This document shows, one piece after another, positions 20,792 through 32,713 of a DNA stretch of 64,000 nucleotides. The stretch spans positions 1,833,503-1,897,502 of the forward strand of contig NC_045143.1 in the NCBI RefSeq assembly GCF_008831285.2, in the 5' to 3' direction. The position numbers were made by a program, and so were the translations under genes. Within the stretch, counting starts at the first letter, position 1. Each line of letters starts with the position of its first letter. The DNA is from Nymphaea colorata (taxonomy: Eukaryota; Streptophyta; Magnoliopsida; Nymphaeales; Nymphaeaceae). The notes beneath the pieces were generated by a model. It was given only the letters and a program-made list of their open reading frames with translations, ran no database searches and was not told the origin of the DNA.

Positions 20792-21289
20792 GTAAAAGAA
20801 AAAGCTTTTCTCCTCTTTATCCCCAACCTCTTCTGTTCTTCACCGTATTCTTTTCTCATTACAGCCACCTTTAAGCAAACGTGCTGTGAGATTCTGTCTT
20901 CTTTCGTCATTATCTAAGCTGGCTTTTCCTGTTTCTGAGTTCACGCTTTTCATAGGTTTCAATTGGTGTCGGGGAAGAAACAGTGACATCATTAGTTTTC
21001 TCCTCTTCTTTTTTCAACTTAAGTTAACTGTCTGTTAATCTGCTGCTGCATTTACAGTTGTGTTGTAAGATTTTTCATGCTCTGGAAGTTGTAGAATCTT
21101 GTCTAAGCATCTAAACAAGTGAACGGAGAAGCAGGGTCTAGTTAGTGGACATTGAAGATTGAGTCCTTAATGTACAAAAATCTAGAACTTTTGGACTTTC
21201 ATTCCTAGTTGTTCCCTCTTTATAGACGCTTTTCTCTTTGAGAAGAAATCCCGATCAGTTTTAGCTCCTTTGTTGCGAAAACTTCCTTC
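20792..21289. other. HLS1-like intron remnant, then esterase 3' flank
   Basis: 20,792 to about 21,057 is T-rich and probably intron of the HLS1-like fragment. From about 21,058 the sequence matches the esterase 3' flank (TGTAAGATTTNTCATNCTCTGGAAG, compare 9,570 onward). Confidence 0.55.
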
Positions 21290-22230
21290 ACTGAGATGCG
21301 ATCTGGGGGCTTTCCTTGCCGTAGCCCATAGATTGAACCAAATTATCATAACAGATAAGTATAGGAAGGGGCATGGCTTTGGTAAGAGCGGGAGGCTTTG
21401 GTAAGAGCGGGAGAGGTCTCCATCTTCTTCTACAAAGAAAAGAAAAGGGCGACAGCGTCCTAAGATCTGAATATGATGACGAGGGCGGAAGGGGTTGACG
21501 GCGCCATAAAATTTGAGGTCGTGGCATCAACATGGGATCACTCGGTCTTTAATCACATCTCACTCGCAAGTGCGTCTTTTTTCTACCGTACCACCATCAC
21601 GTGGTCATCTTGAACTGCCATCTCCATCCTTGGTCTTTCCCTCCTTCCTTCGTGCTTCTTCCTTCTTGCTTCCATTATTAGGAGTAAGAATACTAACTAA
21701 CCAGTGTTCTGCTACCCTTCCTCTTCGTCACTGTCAACATCCATCCTTAAAATCTTTTTCCCACTTGGCTTTCATTGCGGCCGTTGAAATTGCGGTTGGA
21801 ATGAGATGGAAGCAAAGTGGGAAAAAAGATTTTAAGAATGGATGTTGACGGCGACGGAGAGAAAGGGTAGCATAACACTGGTTAGTTAGTATTCTTACTC
21901 TTAATAATGGAAGCAAGAAGGAAGGAGGGAAAGATCAAGGACGGAGATGGCAGTTCAAGATGACCACGTGATGGTGGTACGGGAGAAAAAAGACGCACTT
22001 GCGAGTGAGATTTGATTAAAGACCGAGTGATCCCATGTTGATGCCACGACCTCAAATTTTACCAACCCCTTCCGCCCCCGTCATCATATTCAGATCTTAG
22101 GATGCGGTCGAAGAAGAAGATGGAGACCTCTCCCTCTCTTACCAAAGCCATGCCCCTTCCTATACTTTATCTGTTATGATAATTTGGTTCAATGGTGACG
22201 GCAAGGAAAGCCCCCAGATCCCATCTCAGT
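21290..22230. repeat. Foldback palindrome, arms about 430-485 bp
   Basis: Arms 21,290-21,774 and 21,804-22,230 are reverse complements with a loop of about 30 bp. Outer ends are ACTGAGATG / CATCTCAGT. Arm blocks include GATCTGGGGGCTTTCCTTG, GGTCTCCATCTTCTTC and ACCACCATCACGTGGTCATC. One arm also exists alone at 11,769-12,035. It sits exactly in front of another esterase fragment. No transposase; likely a foldback or long-TIR non-autonomous element. Confidence 0.85.
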
Positions 22231-22233
22231 GCA

Positions 22234-22353
22234 GAAGTGGAGCTGGTGCAGGAAGAGGCTCAGCACCATGCTTACTTCTTGTTCGGCCCAGAAGGTGCCG
22301 CCACCACAGGGCTGCATGAGCAATTGTATGAGTTCATACATCGCCTTGATTGA
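22234..22353 (+). pseudogene. Carboxylesterase 3'-end fragment 2
   Basis: The frame from EVELVQEEAQHHAYFLF to the stop after HRLD stays open and ends at the same stop codon as the intact esterase, with the same AATAAA context after it. The His corresponding to catalytic His280 is present. Everything upstream is palindrome, so there is no start codon, oxyanion hole or catalytic Ser. Confidence 0.8.
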
Positions 22354-22419
22354 TTGGCGGCTGTTCCATCTAGTTTTCAATTTCAGAAGCAATAATAAAT
22401 CAAATCTCTCCTAACAAAG

Positions 22420-22560
22420 CCATGCCACCTTATACCTTTGTGCATTAGAGCAGTAGGCTCTCTGCTGGTTTTGGACGGTGAACGCAAGTTTGGAGCCGTC
22501 TAAGGATGCACAATACCTAATACAGTTTCAATTTATGGAAAAAGCAGGTTTTATGTGATT
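22420..22560 (-). repeat. Copy of a segment found at 37,070-37,210
   Basis: In reverse complement it matches CCTGCTTTTCCAATAAATTG...CAAACTTGCGTTC...CCAGCAGAGAG at 37,065-37,205 and in the tandem copies at about 46.74 and 56.42 kb. Inverted relative to those. Confidence 0.6.
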
Positions 22561-22585
22561 TTGTAAGACTTTAGTTCTCTCTTCA

Positions 22586-23363
22586 TGGAATTGAAACACG
22601 TAATTAGTGCACGGCAGCGTTGCTTTTGGCCGTGCACTACTCAACTTTAATTCTCTCTTTTCCTAACGACAGGCAATTCCGTAATTAGCAACCCCGTTAG
22701 CATGTTATCGACGATGCCGTTCGTTACGTTGCAATTTACAAGTCTGCTCCTCTTTCTCTCTCTCTCTCTAGGAGTTGTGGTTGCCGTGCTCCATCTCCCC
22801 GCTTCTCTTTCTCTTGGGGCTTGGAGCAGCTCGTCTGAGTTCAGTTCAACAAGCTAATGAGCTGCCTTGATATGACACGTTCGTTTTTTTCCATTTCAAT
22901 TCAATTTGTATTTTTATTTGTAAGTTATAGGATAAGTGTGATTTCAAGATAGGATAGATTGTATCTTTGAGAGAGTTTGTGCAATGGTAGAATAAGAGAT
23001 GGCTGTAAGAGTAAAGGCCGAAGCTCATCCCTTTCCTCTCTTCATTTCTCCATCCTTTCAGGGTCTAGAGTTGTTTTGTATCTTGGTGTAATGTCTGTTA
23101 TACTTCAACTTACATATTAGTTTGCATATTAGCTTTTCTTTTACAACACACAAGAAAAAGAGAAGCCGGGAGATGGAGTATGGCATTCCCAACTCCTAGC
23201 AAGAGAGAGAGGGGGTGGGCTGACTTGTATGGGCATCATCGATCACATGCTAACGGGATTGCTAATTACGGAATTGCCTGTCGTTAGGGAAAGGGAGAAC
23301 TAAAGTAACATAGTGCACGGCAAAAGCAACGCTGTCGTGCACTAATTAGGTGTTTCAATTCCA
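22586..23363. mobile_element. Long-TIR element (about 780 bp)
   Basis: Inverted arms 22,586-22,815 and 23,150-23,363 start TGGAATTGAAACAC. They share ATTAGTGCACGRCAGCG, GACAGGCAATTCCGTAATTA and CTAGGAGTTG blocks. The middle (about 330 bp) has no coding signal. The arms are over 200 bp with an internal unpaired region, as in MULE-type MITEs; flanking target duplication was not resolved. Confidence 0.7.
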
Positions 23364-23517
23364 CCGCCTTCCTCTTCAAGAACCCTTCAATTCACCATTT
23401 TAGTTGAATCAATCGCCAAAGAAATCGTCCATTTTTCAAACGCCGCTAAAAATGAAACTTTCACTGACAACCAGCTATAAGCATTGATAAAAAGTAATTG
23501 TGCGGACGTACATTTCA

Positions 23518-25840
23518 CAGACGTCAATAAAAAGAAGGTAATTTTCCTAGTGAAATTTTTGCCAGCAAAATATTTGAGATGTTGGTCTGGTGCATTGGTA
23601 TACCTCCATTTTTATCGATGTGTTACTTTCACGAAGGCCGTTAAGCCAACATAGTTTTGCGAGCATTTCACATCCATTGATGACTCGTGTTTTTTTTTCT
23701 CTTAAAAGATATAAAAAATACATGCAACACACGTTGATGCTGTTAAAAATATTAAAAAATAATGAAAAACATGAGATTTAACGTGGTTTCCACCAGGGAA
23801 GGCCACCATGGGGCCTAAAGATCAATAGTGTGAGATTTGATATTTGTAGTCTTTGTTTACAATAATATCTAAATATCTCTTTGATTTTTTTTACATGTTT
23901 ATGTCAACTTATCTTTTTGTTGATAGCGATGCTATTATTATTTTTATTGGCTTCTTTACTCCTATAGATATCATTCCCTTATATATCTCAAAATTATTGC
24001 CAACAATAATGACATTTCTTATAAATGATAGTTACATTTCTTATAAATGATAGTTACATTGCAGAACATTCAATATTGTTAGATTTGATATTTACACTCA
24101 CAGTTTGCACAAACCTAATTTCTTTACAAATTCAGGTAGATGACCTTCCTTGTTGATAACAATTTTATTACTATTTTTATTACATCATTCCTTTTATAGA
24201 TACCATTTTCTTAAAGTCGCACATTACCTTTAACAATAATAACATTTCTTTTGTTGAGAAGATCTTGTTTGATAACGTTAACATTTGCATAACACTTTCC
24301 ATTTTCACCTCCAAGACAAACTTGAAAAATCCAAGAGACCATTTTTCTACTGATTTTGTTTTTGTTTTTGCAACCCTCTTACAATATAATTCCCTTATAG
24401 GTCACAAAATTATTTTTTTATCAATGATAACCTTATTTTTATTGTGATTTTTTTTAAAAACACTTGCATAATGCTCTTTATTTTTTCGTGCACCATAACG
24501 ATCTTCCCGCTCTAATACCATATTTAAAAAATAAATAAAAATGTAACGTCATTTTCTAACACGGCAGACCAACACCAACCTTAAGGAGTGTAAGAATTAA
24601 TATTTATACACTCTCTTTTTATAAAAATATCTAGATATTTCTCCTGTATTTTTTTCAATGCCAAATTAATGATCATACTTCTTGATAATGTCAACATTAC
24701 TTTTAAAAGCAAACAATGTCAACTGATAATTTCATATCATTCCCCTCCTATGCTTTAAGTCTCGGATCCATCAAGAACATCTTTTAGAGGTGTTTGGTGA
24801 CAGCAATCTTGTGTTAATAATCTAAGAATATGTCTCAGAAATCAGAAAAGATTTCTCCAAAAATTGGGTCTGATTTGCAAAATAATAGTATTTCATGAGT
24901 CCAACCTAATTTTTGAGATACATTCATGGAATACTAACGCATACCAAACAGCACCTAGGGGTGCATCTCATTGTAATGTTTAAGATTTTGATATCTTAAA
25001 TTTCAAATATAGATATTTGATTACTAACAAGGATTTAAAATTATTTATTTAAAATTCAAGAATTGCATCATATATTTATAATTGTTGTATTTGAATTCAT
25101 CTGACTTGAAGTCAAAGGAAAGTGAAGCGTATTTAGGATATTTGCTTTTTTCCTTTGACATTTTGTCATATAAATATGCAAATTCATTACAAGGTAGACA
25201 TGCAAATTCACAATGCAATCACCCAACGTAAACTCCATTACAAGGTAGACACATTTATAATGGCTTTACTCTTTTTTCCTTTATTCCTTTAAATTTTTCA
25301 ATAATCCATGAACAAACTTGAAGGCCTTTTGTAGTTAGTTCCTAAGCTGTAACAACACAATTGGAATCAGATGTATACCTACCATATCCGTTTTTTCAAA
25401 TATCTATATATTTAGATTCAAATATGAATTTCAATTGGGATGAAAAAAAAAATGCTATCATATCCAAACCCAAAATCGGAATTCATAATTCAAATCCAAT
25501 CCGAATGGTTTTAAATTAACATCCAAATCCAAAAATTAGATCTAATCCTAACCATATTATAGACATTCATGACAAGATATTTATTCAAATTAAAACTATT
25601 ATCCTTACCAAATCTGAATCCCAATTTGGTCAACATTTACTTAAATCTGACTCTAAACTTGATCGGATGTTGTTTCTTAGATCAGAATGTGATATGAGTT
25701 CATAATCAAATATCAAAATTTTTTTCAGTATCCAAATATTTTTTGTATGTGGTTCGGTCATAATGATTGGCTACCATTGGCCCAGAAAATGGAGATTTTT
25801 TTTGTAAAGCAAAAACTGGAGTTTTGAAGACTTGTGCTTT
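23518..25840 (-). mobile_element. AT-rich LTR-like element, copy 2
   Basis: Aligns along its length with 15,268-17,890, with several deletions. It carries the same pair of TTTAACGTGG / GGAAGGCCACC-type blocks (about 23,780 and 24,545-24,610), the same minus-strand GGTATTAGAGC primer-binding-like site (about 24,512-24,522) and the same AT-rich internal tandem units. No coding frame for gag or pol is seen. Confidence 0.5.
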
Positions 25841-27189
25841 ATTGATGCTCAAGTTCATGGATCCAGCCCTTTAAAAGATGGATGAAAATTATTTTTCAAG
25901 AATAAGAAATTACATTGATATGAGCCAATACTTATAGGCCGATAGGGCATATATATATATAAACCACACCTCACAAGGATGGTGACGGTAAATATTGCAC
26001 ACTTTGAATTAATATTTCATTTTCCGTTCTATCTTTGCAAGTGAGTTCCTTTCAGTATCGTCAATCATAATTTCCATCAATCTTAAGAGATTAGATGTAT
26101 CTAATTATTGACCCGAATTTGAAATTATTTAGCCCAATAAATTTGACAAGTAAGGTGGACTTGATGATTTAAGCAGGCCCGAATTCTATATGCAGTTTCA
26201 TGGTTGTGCCCAGATCCAAACCCGAGGTCTCACATAAACTTGACACACTGATGATATTACGGTGCCAGTGGGTCCAATATATTCAACTACTGTTCGGAAC
26301 TCAAAATTGTTTAGTCCGGTTTTGGTGAAAAATATAATATTTTTTGAATTAATAATTGGATTGGTATTTAGTATGAGAGGTTTCACAACTAAATCCAAAT
26401 TCGATCTAAATTCAGTTTTAAACAATCAGGTATCAACCATAGGATGCGATGAAAGCAGATTCAGTAAAGGTAGGACCAGACCCATATCTAAATTGTCCAC
26501 GTCCTTAGGCCATGCATATGGCATATGCTAATCTTTTTTATTTTTCATTTTAAAAAAATGAGTCCAAGTCCGATTACATAGGTTATGATTAGGTCAAGTT
26601 CAATAAAGTTTGGATCCGACCCAAGTCCGAACAGTTTATACCGTTACAAGAAGAACATAAACAAACAGACTCAAGTCAATTAATTTATATTTTACCAACT
26701 CTGACCTAATCAAATCCTATCCAACTCGGGTCCAAAACCAAATTTGAAGTTGGACCTAGCTACTTTTTAAAATATTGAATCTAGTTTTGATAATGGCAAG
26801 ACTCGGTATTTTCATAAAATCGGGTTGGATCTTTTATTGAGATGTGGTCAAATCTACCGCACGCGGAATCCGTTAATAGCGCAACCATATCTTATTTTCT
26901 TCCTAAATCTAATTAAATGAATTTAGGTTGTTAGCCAGATGTATTTAAGCCATTCACAAACTTATTTACTACTACATGTGCATGCAGTTTAAGCACAAAA
27001 CAGAGATAAGCCAAGACTTAGGGCAAAACGACAACAACAATGCCTAATCAAAATAATGCAATTTGTTTTACGGGCTCGAGATTATTTACGTTTCTTCTGA
27101 GACCACAATATCATCTTGCTTGTTATAGTAATCTACTACATAAACAAGTGATTTCTGGACCTCTATCACATATATTTGTGGTCCACTCA
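25841..27189. other. AT-rich stretch without recognised gene
   Basis: Contains phrases such as GACCCAAGTCCGAAC, typical of old diverged plant repeats, but no clear termini. A short AT microsatellite lies at about 25,951-25,962. Confidence 0.35.
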
Positions 27190-27335
27190 GCAATATGAAA
27201 CCAAAAAAACTCCCCCAAACTTATATTGCTGCTCTTGTTGTTACCCTTCATTCATAAAATTATCTTTCCATTTCCTCCCCATCTATTCATTTTTGGAGAG
27301 ATTGGATTTATAATAGGAAATCATTATATTTTCGA
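27190..27335 (+). repeat. Repeat segment inverted relative to the array
   Basis: AACTCCCCCA...TATTGCTGCTCTTGTTGTTACC...TTTTGGAGAGATTGG matches the reverse complement of 31,720-31,840, 41,090-41,210 and 50,770-50,885. The Leu-rich peptide read from it is not a gene I recognise. Confidence 0.65.
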
Positions 27336-27729
27336 CCATCTTCTTGCTTTTTTCTTTGTACTTAAAACACAGTTTCTACCTTTTATTTTTTTAGTCTTTC
27401 TGTTAGTAAGTCATCCAAATACAGGAAAAACATTTTCTTTGCCTTTTTTTTTTCTACTCTCCCTTCATCCAAACAACAAAGAGATAGGAGCGTAGGTGTA
27501 TGTGCAAAACCAGGGCGGGGAAAGAAGTCGCCTCCAGAAAAAGGTTAAACGTCCCTCTAAAACTGTCATTCTCATAAGCCCGAAAGAAGCTCTCTAAGTA
27601 TCATCTTCTTCTAACTCTATCTCTATGACTCTGCTCAGAGCCTGCAGTCCTGATGGGCGTGGCGGAGTTCCGACGGGCGTTAACCTGACGACTCATTGTT
27701 TCCATCTAACATTGCCTGCAATTCCGCCG

Positions 27730-28084
27730 ATGGACGCAAGGTTCGCCGACTTATATGTGAAAGGAGGCTTGAGCGAGTTGAAGCGGCGGGCAAATGCCGA
27801 CCCGGGCATCCTCAACCGTGTGTGGCCGCCCTCCTGCGGCACGCTGCTGCACATAGCTGCCGAAGCGGGGCAGCTAGAAATGATCCGCTACCTGCTGCAA
27901 ATGCAACCTGGGCTTGCAGAAAAGAATTTGACCTTTACATCTCGCAACGGCAGGACGGAGGTCATATTTGCCATTCTTGATAAGAAACCTAATGCAATAG
28001 AACAAATTACGAGTGCTCGTGAGAACACCATTCATTTAATGGCGACAAATGGTCAGTACGTGGCCTTTATGCTTACGTTCCTGG
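27730..28084 (+). pseudogene. Ankyrin-repeat protein gene, N-terminal part, interrupted
   Basis: From ATG at 27,730 (preferred to the upstream in-frame ATG at 27,625 because the degenerate copy at 19.7 kb aligns from here): MDARFADLYVKGGLSEL, then an ankyrin repeat with GTLLHIAAEAGQLEMIRYLL and a weaker second repeat around RTEVIFAILDKKPNA. This layout resembles plant ACD6/PGG-type ankyrin membrane proteins, whose C-terminal half has four membrane helices. The frame is cut at 28,084 by a TIR transposon, and the sequence beyond the element (29,952) does not continue the ankyrin domain but leads into the zinc-finger-3'-flank repeat. Non-functional as it stands. Confidence 0.75.
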
Positions 28085-29951
28085 GGGCCCGTTTGATGGG
28101 CGGTTGAAATCCACTCTGAGCTGGGAGCTCGAACTTTTGAGCGGGTGAAAATTTCACCCGTTGGTTGTTTCGGGCGCTCGACCTCCCTCCTCAGCGCACG
28201 ACCTCCTTCGGCAGCTCACATCACACCTCTGCTCCTCCTCCCTCGACCCTTCTCACATCGCACCAGAGTGGTCGCACCGCCGTCGCCGCTGCCTCTCCCC
28301 TCCACCGCCGGTAAATTTTTTCTCTTTCTCCCTCTGATTCCCTCTCTTTCTCCCTTCTTCTGATGCCCTAAATGGAGGAGGAGGACCGATATTCTCCTTT
28401 CCCCATCGTGCAGCTTCTTCCTTTTCCCCTTTCCTTCTTACTCACCAACATCATCTCATTCTTATTCTTCCGCATTTCCTGCTGTTTTGCTTTGGGGATC
28501 ATGCACTTTGTATGAGTGGGCATTGGGCAACCGCTCATTCGATTCCCTCGCCTTTTCTTCCTTCTTCTCGATCGTCCGCTCCCCAGGATTCCATTCGAGT
28601 CAAGCAGAGAGAGAAAAAGTGTTGTGCGAGTTGACATTGCCGACTTGCCGTTTGCCATCCGACATCCACTGTCGCTGCACGGTCGGTCCGCCACCACCAC
28701 CGCCATCGCTTCACAAAACGGTGCATGCCCTGTAGCTGCGAGCCACCACAGTCCACCATCGTTCGACATCCACGGTCTTTTTTGGTTAGAAAATGGTGAT
28801 CTAGGTCTTTTTAAGGACGGAATTTGCTGGTTGACTCTATTGTTTGGCTGTTTAGTGCATGAATTTTGTTCTTAGTTTATGGAGATCGATCAAAATCGTA
28901 AACTTTTTTTTGTGATTGCTTGTCGAATAGATCAACTTGGGTTCTGTTTATGGAGCTTCTTCATGGATGTAGTGATTTACTTCGTCTTCATTTTTTGCTT
29001 CATTTAGATTGCTGAGATGTGCAATTTAGTAGATGTATTGGTGTTTTGCATGAATTTTGTTCTTAGTTTATGGAGATCGATCAAAATCGTAAACTTTTTT
29101 TTGTGATTGCTTGTCGAATAGATCAACTTGGGTTCTGTTTATGGAGCTTCTTCATGGATGTAGTGATTTACTTCGTCTTCATTTTTTGCTTCATTTAGAT
29201 TGCTGAGATGTGCAATTTAGTAGATGTATTGGTGTTTTTTTTGGCTGGATTTTGTCTCCATTTTGATGGTTTTCTCGCTTGCTTAGTTACTGGAATTGAG
29301 AAGCTTGTTATTCTAGGCGAGTTGTGTTGTGCTCGTAGGTGATTGTGGGCAAGTGGTGCTCGTATGATAGGAAAGCTTGATTGGGTAATAAATTTGATAT
29401 ATGTTGTCATTCTTTTTTAGTTGTCTTTTTGGTGTAAATTAAACGTGCTCTCTTGATCTCTCTTAGCCTAATAAACGAGTCCATTTGTTTGAGATTTTCC
29501 TCCGCTGAGCTCGTTATATTTGCCAGTTTGTGAATTGTATGTTCAGTTAATTTTGATGGTCTAGGTTGAAGAATTACTGTTTCTGGACTTTGATTCATGA
29601 ATGAATATGTATTCTACATTAACGTTCAACAAAGGATCTTGATTCTCTGGAAATTGGTTTAGAATATGCTCCAAGTCTGAAACTGTGTAGGATGTTATGG
29701 TTTTAACTGTGTTTTGGAAGATCATCTTTCAATTTCTTTGCACGTCATATTTGGCGAGGAGAAGACACAAAAAAAACAACATTTACCAAGTTCAATTCTT
29801 CTTGTGCATCAAACAGGGTTAAATTTACCACGGTAAATTCTTCCTGTGCATCAAACACGACTTCAAATTGGAAGAGGGAGAAATTTCAAACTGTAAATTT
29901 TTCACGGTAAATTTACCGCGTTAAATTTTCACCCGCCCATCAAACGGGCCC
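28085..29951. mobile_element. Non-autonomous TIR transposon inserted in the ankyrin gene
   Basis: Perfect 19-bp terminal inverted repeats, GGGCCCGTTTGATGGGCGG at the left and its complement at the right, flanked by TGG on both sides (28,082-28,084 and 29,952-29,954), a 3-bp target duplication. GGGCC-type termini with a 3-bp duplication fit PIF/Harbinger-like elements, although TWA is the usual target, so the family is tentative. No transposase frame is present. The inside begins with CT-rich, GC-rich sequence resembling a gene 5' leader (about 28,190-28,760) and continues as AT-rich intron-like DNA with a 191-bp tandem duplication. Confidence 0.75.
28858..29238. repeat. 191-bp tandem duplication inside the transposon
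   Basis: 28,858-29,048 and 29,049-29,238 are, as far as I can compare, identical, starting CATGAATTTTGTTCTTAG and ending GTATTGGTGTTTT. Identity implies a recent event. Confidence 0.92.
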
Positions 29952-30175
29952 TGGAGTATAGCTTGCGGCGACTTGGTAAGGACACGGATGAAGAAGGGAA
30001 AAAAATCAACAGAGGCGTAGAACAATGCTTTATTACTTAGAAAAAAATGGTTTCTGTAATTATTTTATTTTTTTATTTTATTTTTTATTTTTGTCCTAAA
30101 ACCTTGTTTTTCTTGTGAGTAGTGCATTAGTCATTTTGTGCACATATATTAGAGCTTATAACCCACTTTGGACAA

Positions 30176-30600
30176 AGGTGGGCACCCAACGGCCCACAGA
30201 CTCGAAAAACAGACTAGGGCCCTGGGCTGATGGGCCAGTCCAGATTGGCCCGACGAAAGCTTGATTGGATCCCATAACTTTTAAAAAATATTTTATTATT
30301 ATTTTAGAGGTAGGCTACTCTTCGAGAGTCACCCGGGCCGGGCTGCCGGCGGGTACCCAATTCCCAGCCCGACTAGGGTTCGAACCAGAAAAAGGGGCAC
30401 CGGGCAATCGAGTTGGGCCCAATAAGCTCGATTGAACCTGATAATGTTTTTTTCATATTAAATTTATTAATATGAATATAATATTTTATTATGATTAATT
30501 ATATTTATATATTATTTTATACTAAAAATATATTTTTTAATTTAATCGGCATGAGAATGGGCTCAGGTTTAAATGGTGGGCTCAGGCCCTAGCTCCAGTT
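30176..30600. repeat. GC-rich GGTGGGC/GGCCCGA interspersed repeat, copy 1
   Basis: Begins near AGGTGGGCACCCAACGG, has GGGCCAGTCCAG-type GC-rich ends around an AT-rich middle (about 30,440-30,540), and ends near GGGCTCAGGCCC. Same design as 32,714-33,000, 41,975-42,245, 51,652-51,922 and, inverted, 59,506-59,930. Probably a MITE family. Confidence 0.5.
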
Positions 30601-31129
30601 TTCAAATCTATATCTCAGAAGCATTTTTATTGAGAAAAAGCAAAATAGATGAGAAAAGGTTAAGGAGAAGTTCAAAGTTTGATTTTCCAAAATGGTCAAT
30701 CTGATTAATGGCATTGATGGAGAAGGAAAGCACGATTTTGCTTTCTTTCTATCGGGCTTAGGGGAAGTGGACATTTGCGCTGGCTAGCGGGTGTCTAGCT
30801 GGCTCCTTATTGGGTCGGTTTGGCCCAGTGCTCCATTGTCACATAAAATGCATATTATTTGAAAAAAACATGTATAATACCTGAAAGATAAGTCAATTGT
30901 ATAAAACGCCAATTAGACTTTTTTAAAAAAATTGCTAGAAAATAAAAAACTTGAAAAACATGTATTATTCGTGTTTTTTTCGTAGTTTTAATTATTTTTT
31001 ACATTTTTATAATTTTTAAGATTTATTAAATGTTTTAAATTTTAAAAAATTTGTGAAAACTTTACTTAGATATACAACTTTGCCGTATTATACCCAAAAA
31101 ATTGTTCACTGTATAATACTTGTACGTCT

Positions 31130-31450
31130 ATTGCAGCCTTTTCTCTCGAGGCAGCCTTTTCTCTCGCCGTCTATTGCCTGTTTCTACTCTTCAAAGCTTT
31201 CATCCTCTACACTTAATCCCTACGAAATGAAGGATTGGAGAAGAAGAAATAGAGCTTGTATGTAGTGGTCTCCCTTCTGCATCATTGGCCTTGCCTTCTT
31301 CCCACGCATCTAATGGCATTGTCCCTCGACCAGCCACCTTCTCATGGCACCTTGGTTGCTCCCAATATCTGCTATCCTCGCGTTCTACTTTATCTACCTC
31401 TGAATCCTCTCATCGGCCTGGGTCGTTGCAGTGTCATGCTTAAAGCTAAA
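31130..31450 (+). pseudogene. Partial membrane-protein segment (array margin)
   Basis: Aligns with the C-terminal half of the ORF at 62,376-62,948 (TTTCATCCTCTAC, TCCCTACGAAATGAAGGATT, then codons for the LPRPAY...LPWLLPIS region) with frame shifts. A 17-bp GCAGCCTTTTCTCTCG unit is doubled at its start. Matching partial pieces occur at about 40,597-40,790 and 50,274-50,467. It marks the left edge of the homology between the diverged copy and the tandem units. Confidence 0.65.
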
Positions 31451-32337
31451 GGGTTGTGGTAGGTAATCCAATAGCAGTGTGATCTATCGAGGTAATTCTC
31501 TCCACGATGCTCTACCTCATAGAAAAGATGTGTGCATACGTAGATTGATATGAAACAACTGATTTGTGGTCTCCATAAGAAGCCAAACAATTGCGGATTG
31601 CCTACAACTTTAGAAAGATAAAGAAGAAAGAGAGAAGAGAGAGAGAGAAAGAAAGAAGGAGATGACACAAGAAAGAAAGAAAAAAAGTGTGTGTGTGTGT
31701 TTTGTACACTTTTTGGAGAGATTGTAAATCCAATCTCTCCAAAAATGAATAGATTGGGAGGAAATGGAAAGATCATTGTATGAATGAAGGGTAATAACAA
31801 AAGCAGCAATACATGGCTGGGGGAGTTCTTTTGGTTTCATGTTGGTGAGTGGGAGTGCTTTCTTTTACAGGTTTTACGGGGTAAAATAATGATTTTCATG
31901 AGGAAAAGTGGACTGATCGCTCAGTGATGTTTTGTAGTAATGCTTCGTGAGCCCTAACTTAAGCACCAAAGCAACTGTAGACCTTAAGGTGGACCTTTGG
32001 CTTCCTTCTTAGGTGGTATAAGGAGTATTCCTCATACTCATCATCCAAAAATAATCTCTTATAACTTGCTGCCAAACTTAGTGTCTGAATTCTTAAGAAA
32101 GAAAAAGCAACCACACAGACATAATGACAAACACTTAAAGATAGAAACGGAAGAACATTCGTTGCCCTTCAAGCTGCCAAATATGGTCGATCAGCGGTTT
32201 TAGCCCCCACTATCATTTGGGCATAGCTTCCGTTTGCACGTAATTTCTCAAGAGAACATCAGTGCCATAAAATATACTCTCGTTTCTTTTCTCATATCTG
32301 CAGTTGTGCCTCCGGTAGTGAGGATTTACAAAATGCC

Positions 32338-32515
32338 TTTCGTTCGTTTCAAGCACTCGGCGGCCATAATAGTCGGTGTAAGATGCAGTGCTTTGAAGTT
32401 AGTAGCCGTGCAGTTCAGAAGCGCCCGATGACGGTAGGCCGCTATGAGTGCTTTATCTATAGAAGGTACTTAATTATTAACCTACCTCCACCTGTTGATG
32501 ATTGAAGAAGAAGAA
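32338..32515 (+). pseudogene. ZAT-like zinc-finger remnant in the diverged module
   Basis: Open from FRSFQALGGHNSRCKMQC to NLPPPVDD and a stop at 32,513. Keeps QALGGH and the Pro-rich C terminus, but the first finger's cysteines are upstream of the homologous part and missing, and the second finger is reduced to YECFIYRRY. Confidence 0.75.
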
Positions 32516-32713
32516 AGTGTACAAAAGTGTAGGAGAAAATCAATAGAGGTGTAGAACAATGTTTTATTACTTAGAAAAAACTCGTTTTTTATAGTTATTT
32601 TATTTTTGTATTTACATTTTTTATTTTTATCTTACTAAAAACTTGGTTTTTCCTTATGAGAAGTGCGTCTATTATTTCGTGTACACTATGTACTTGCGCT
32701 TATAACCAGCTTT

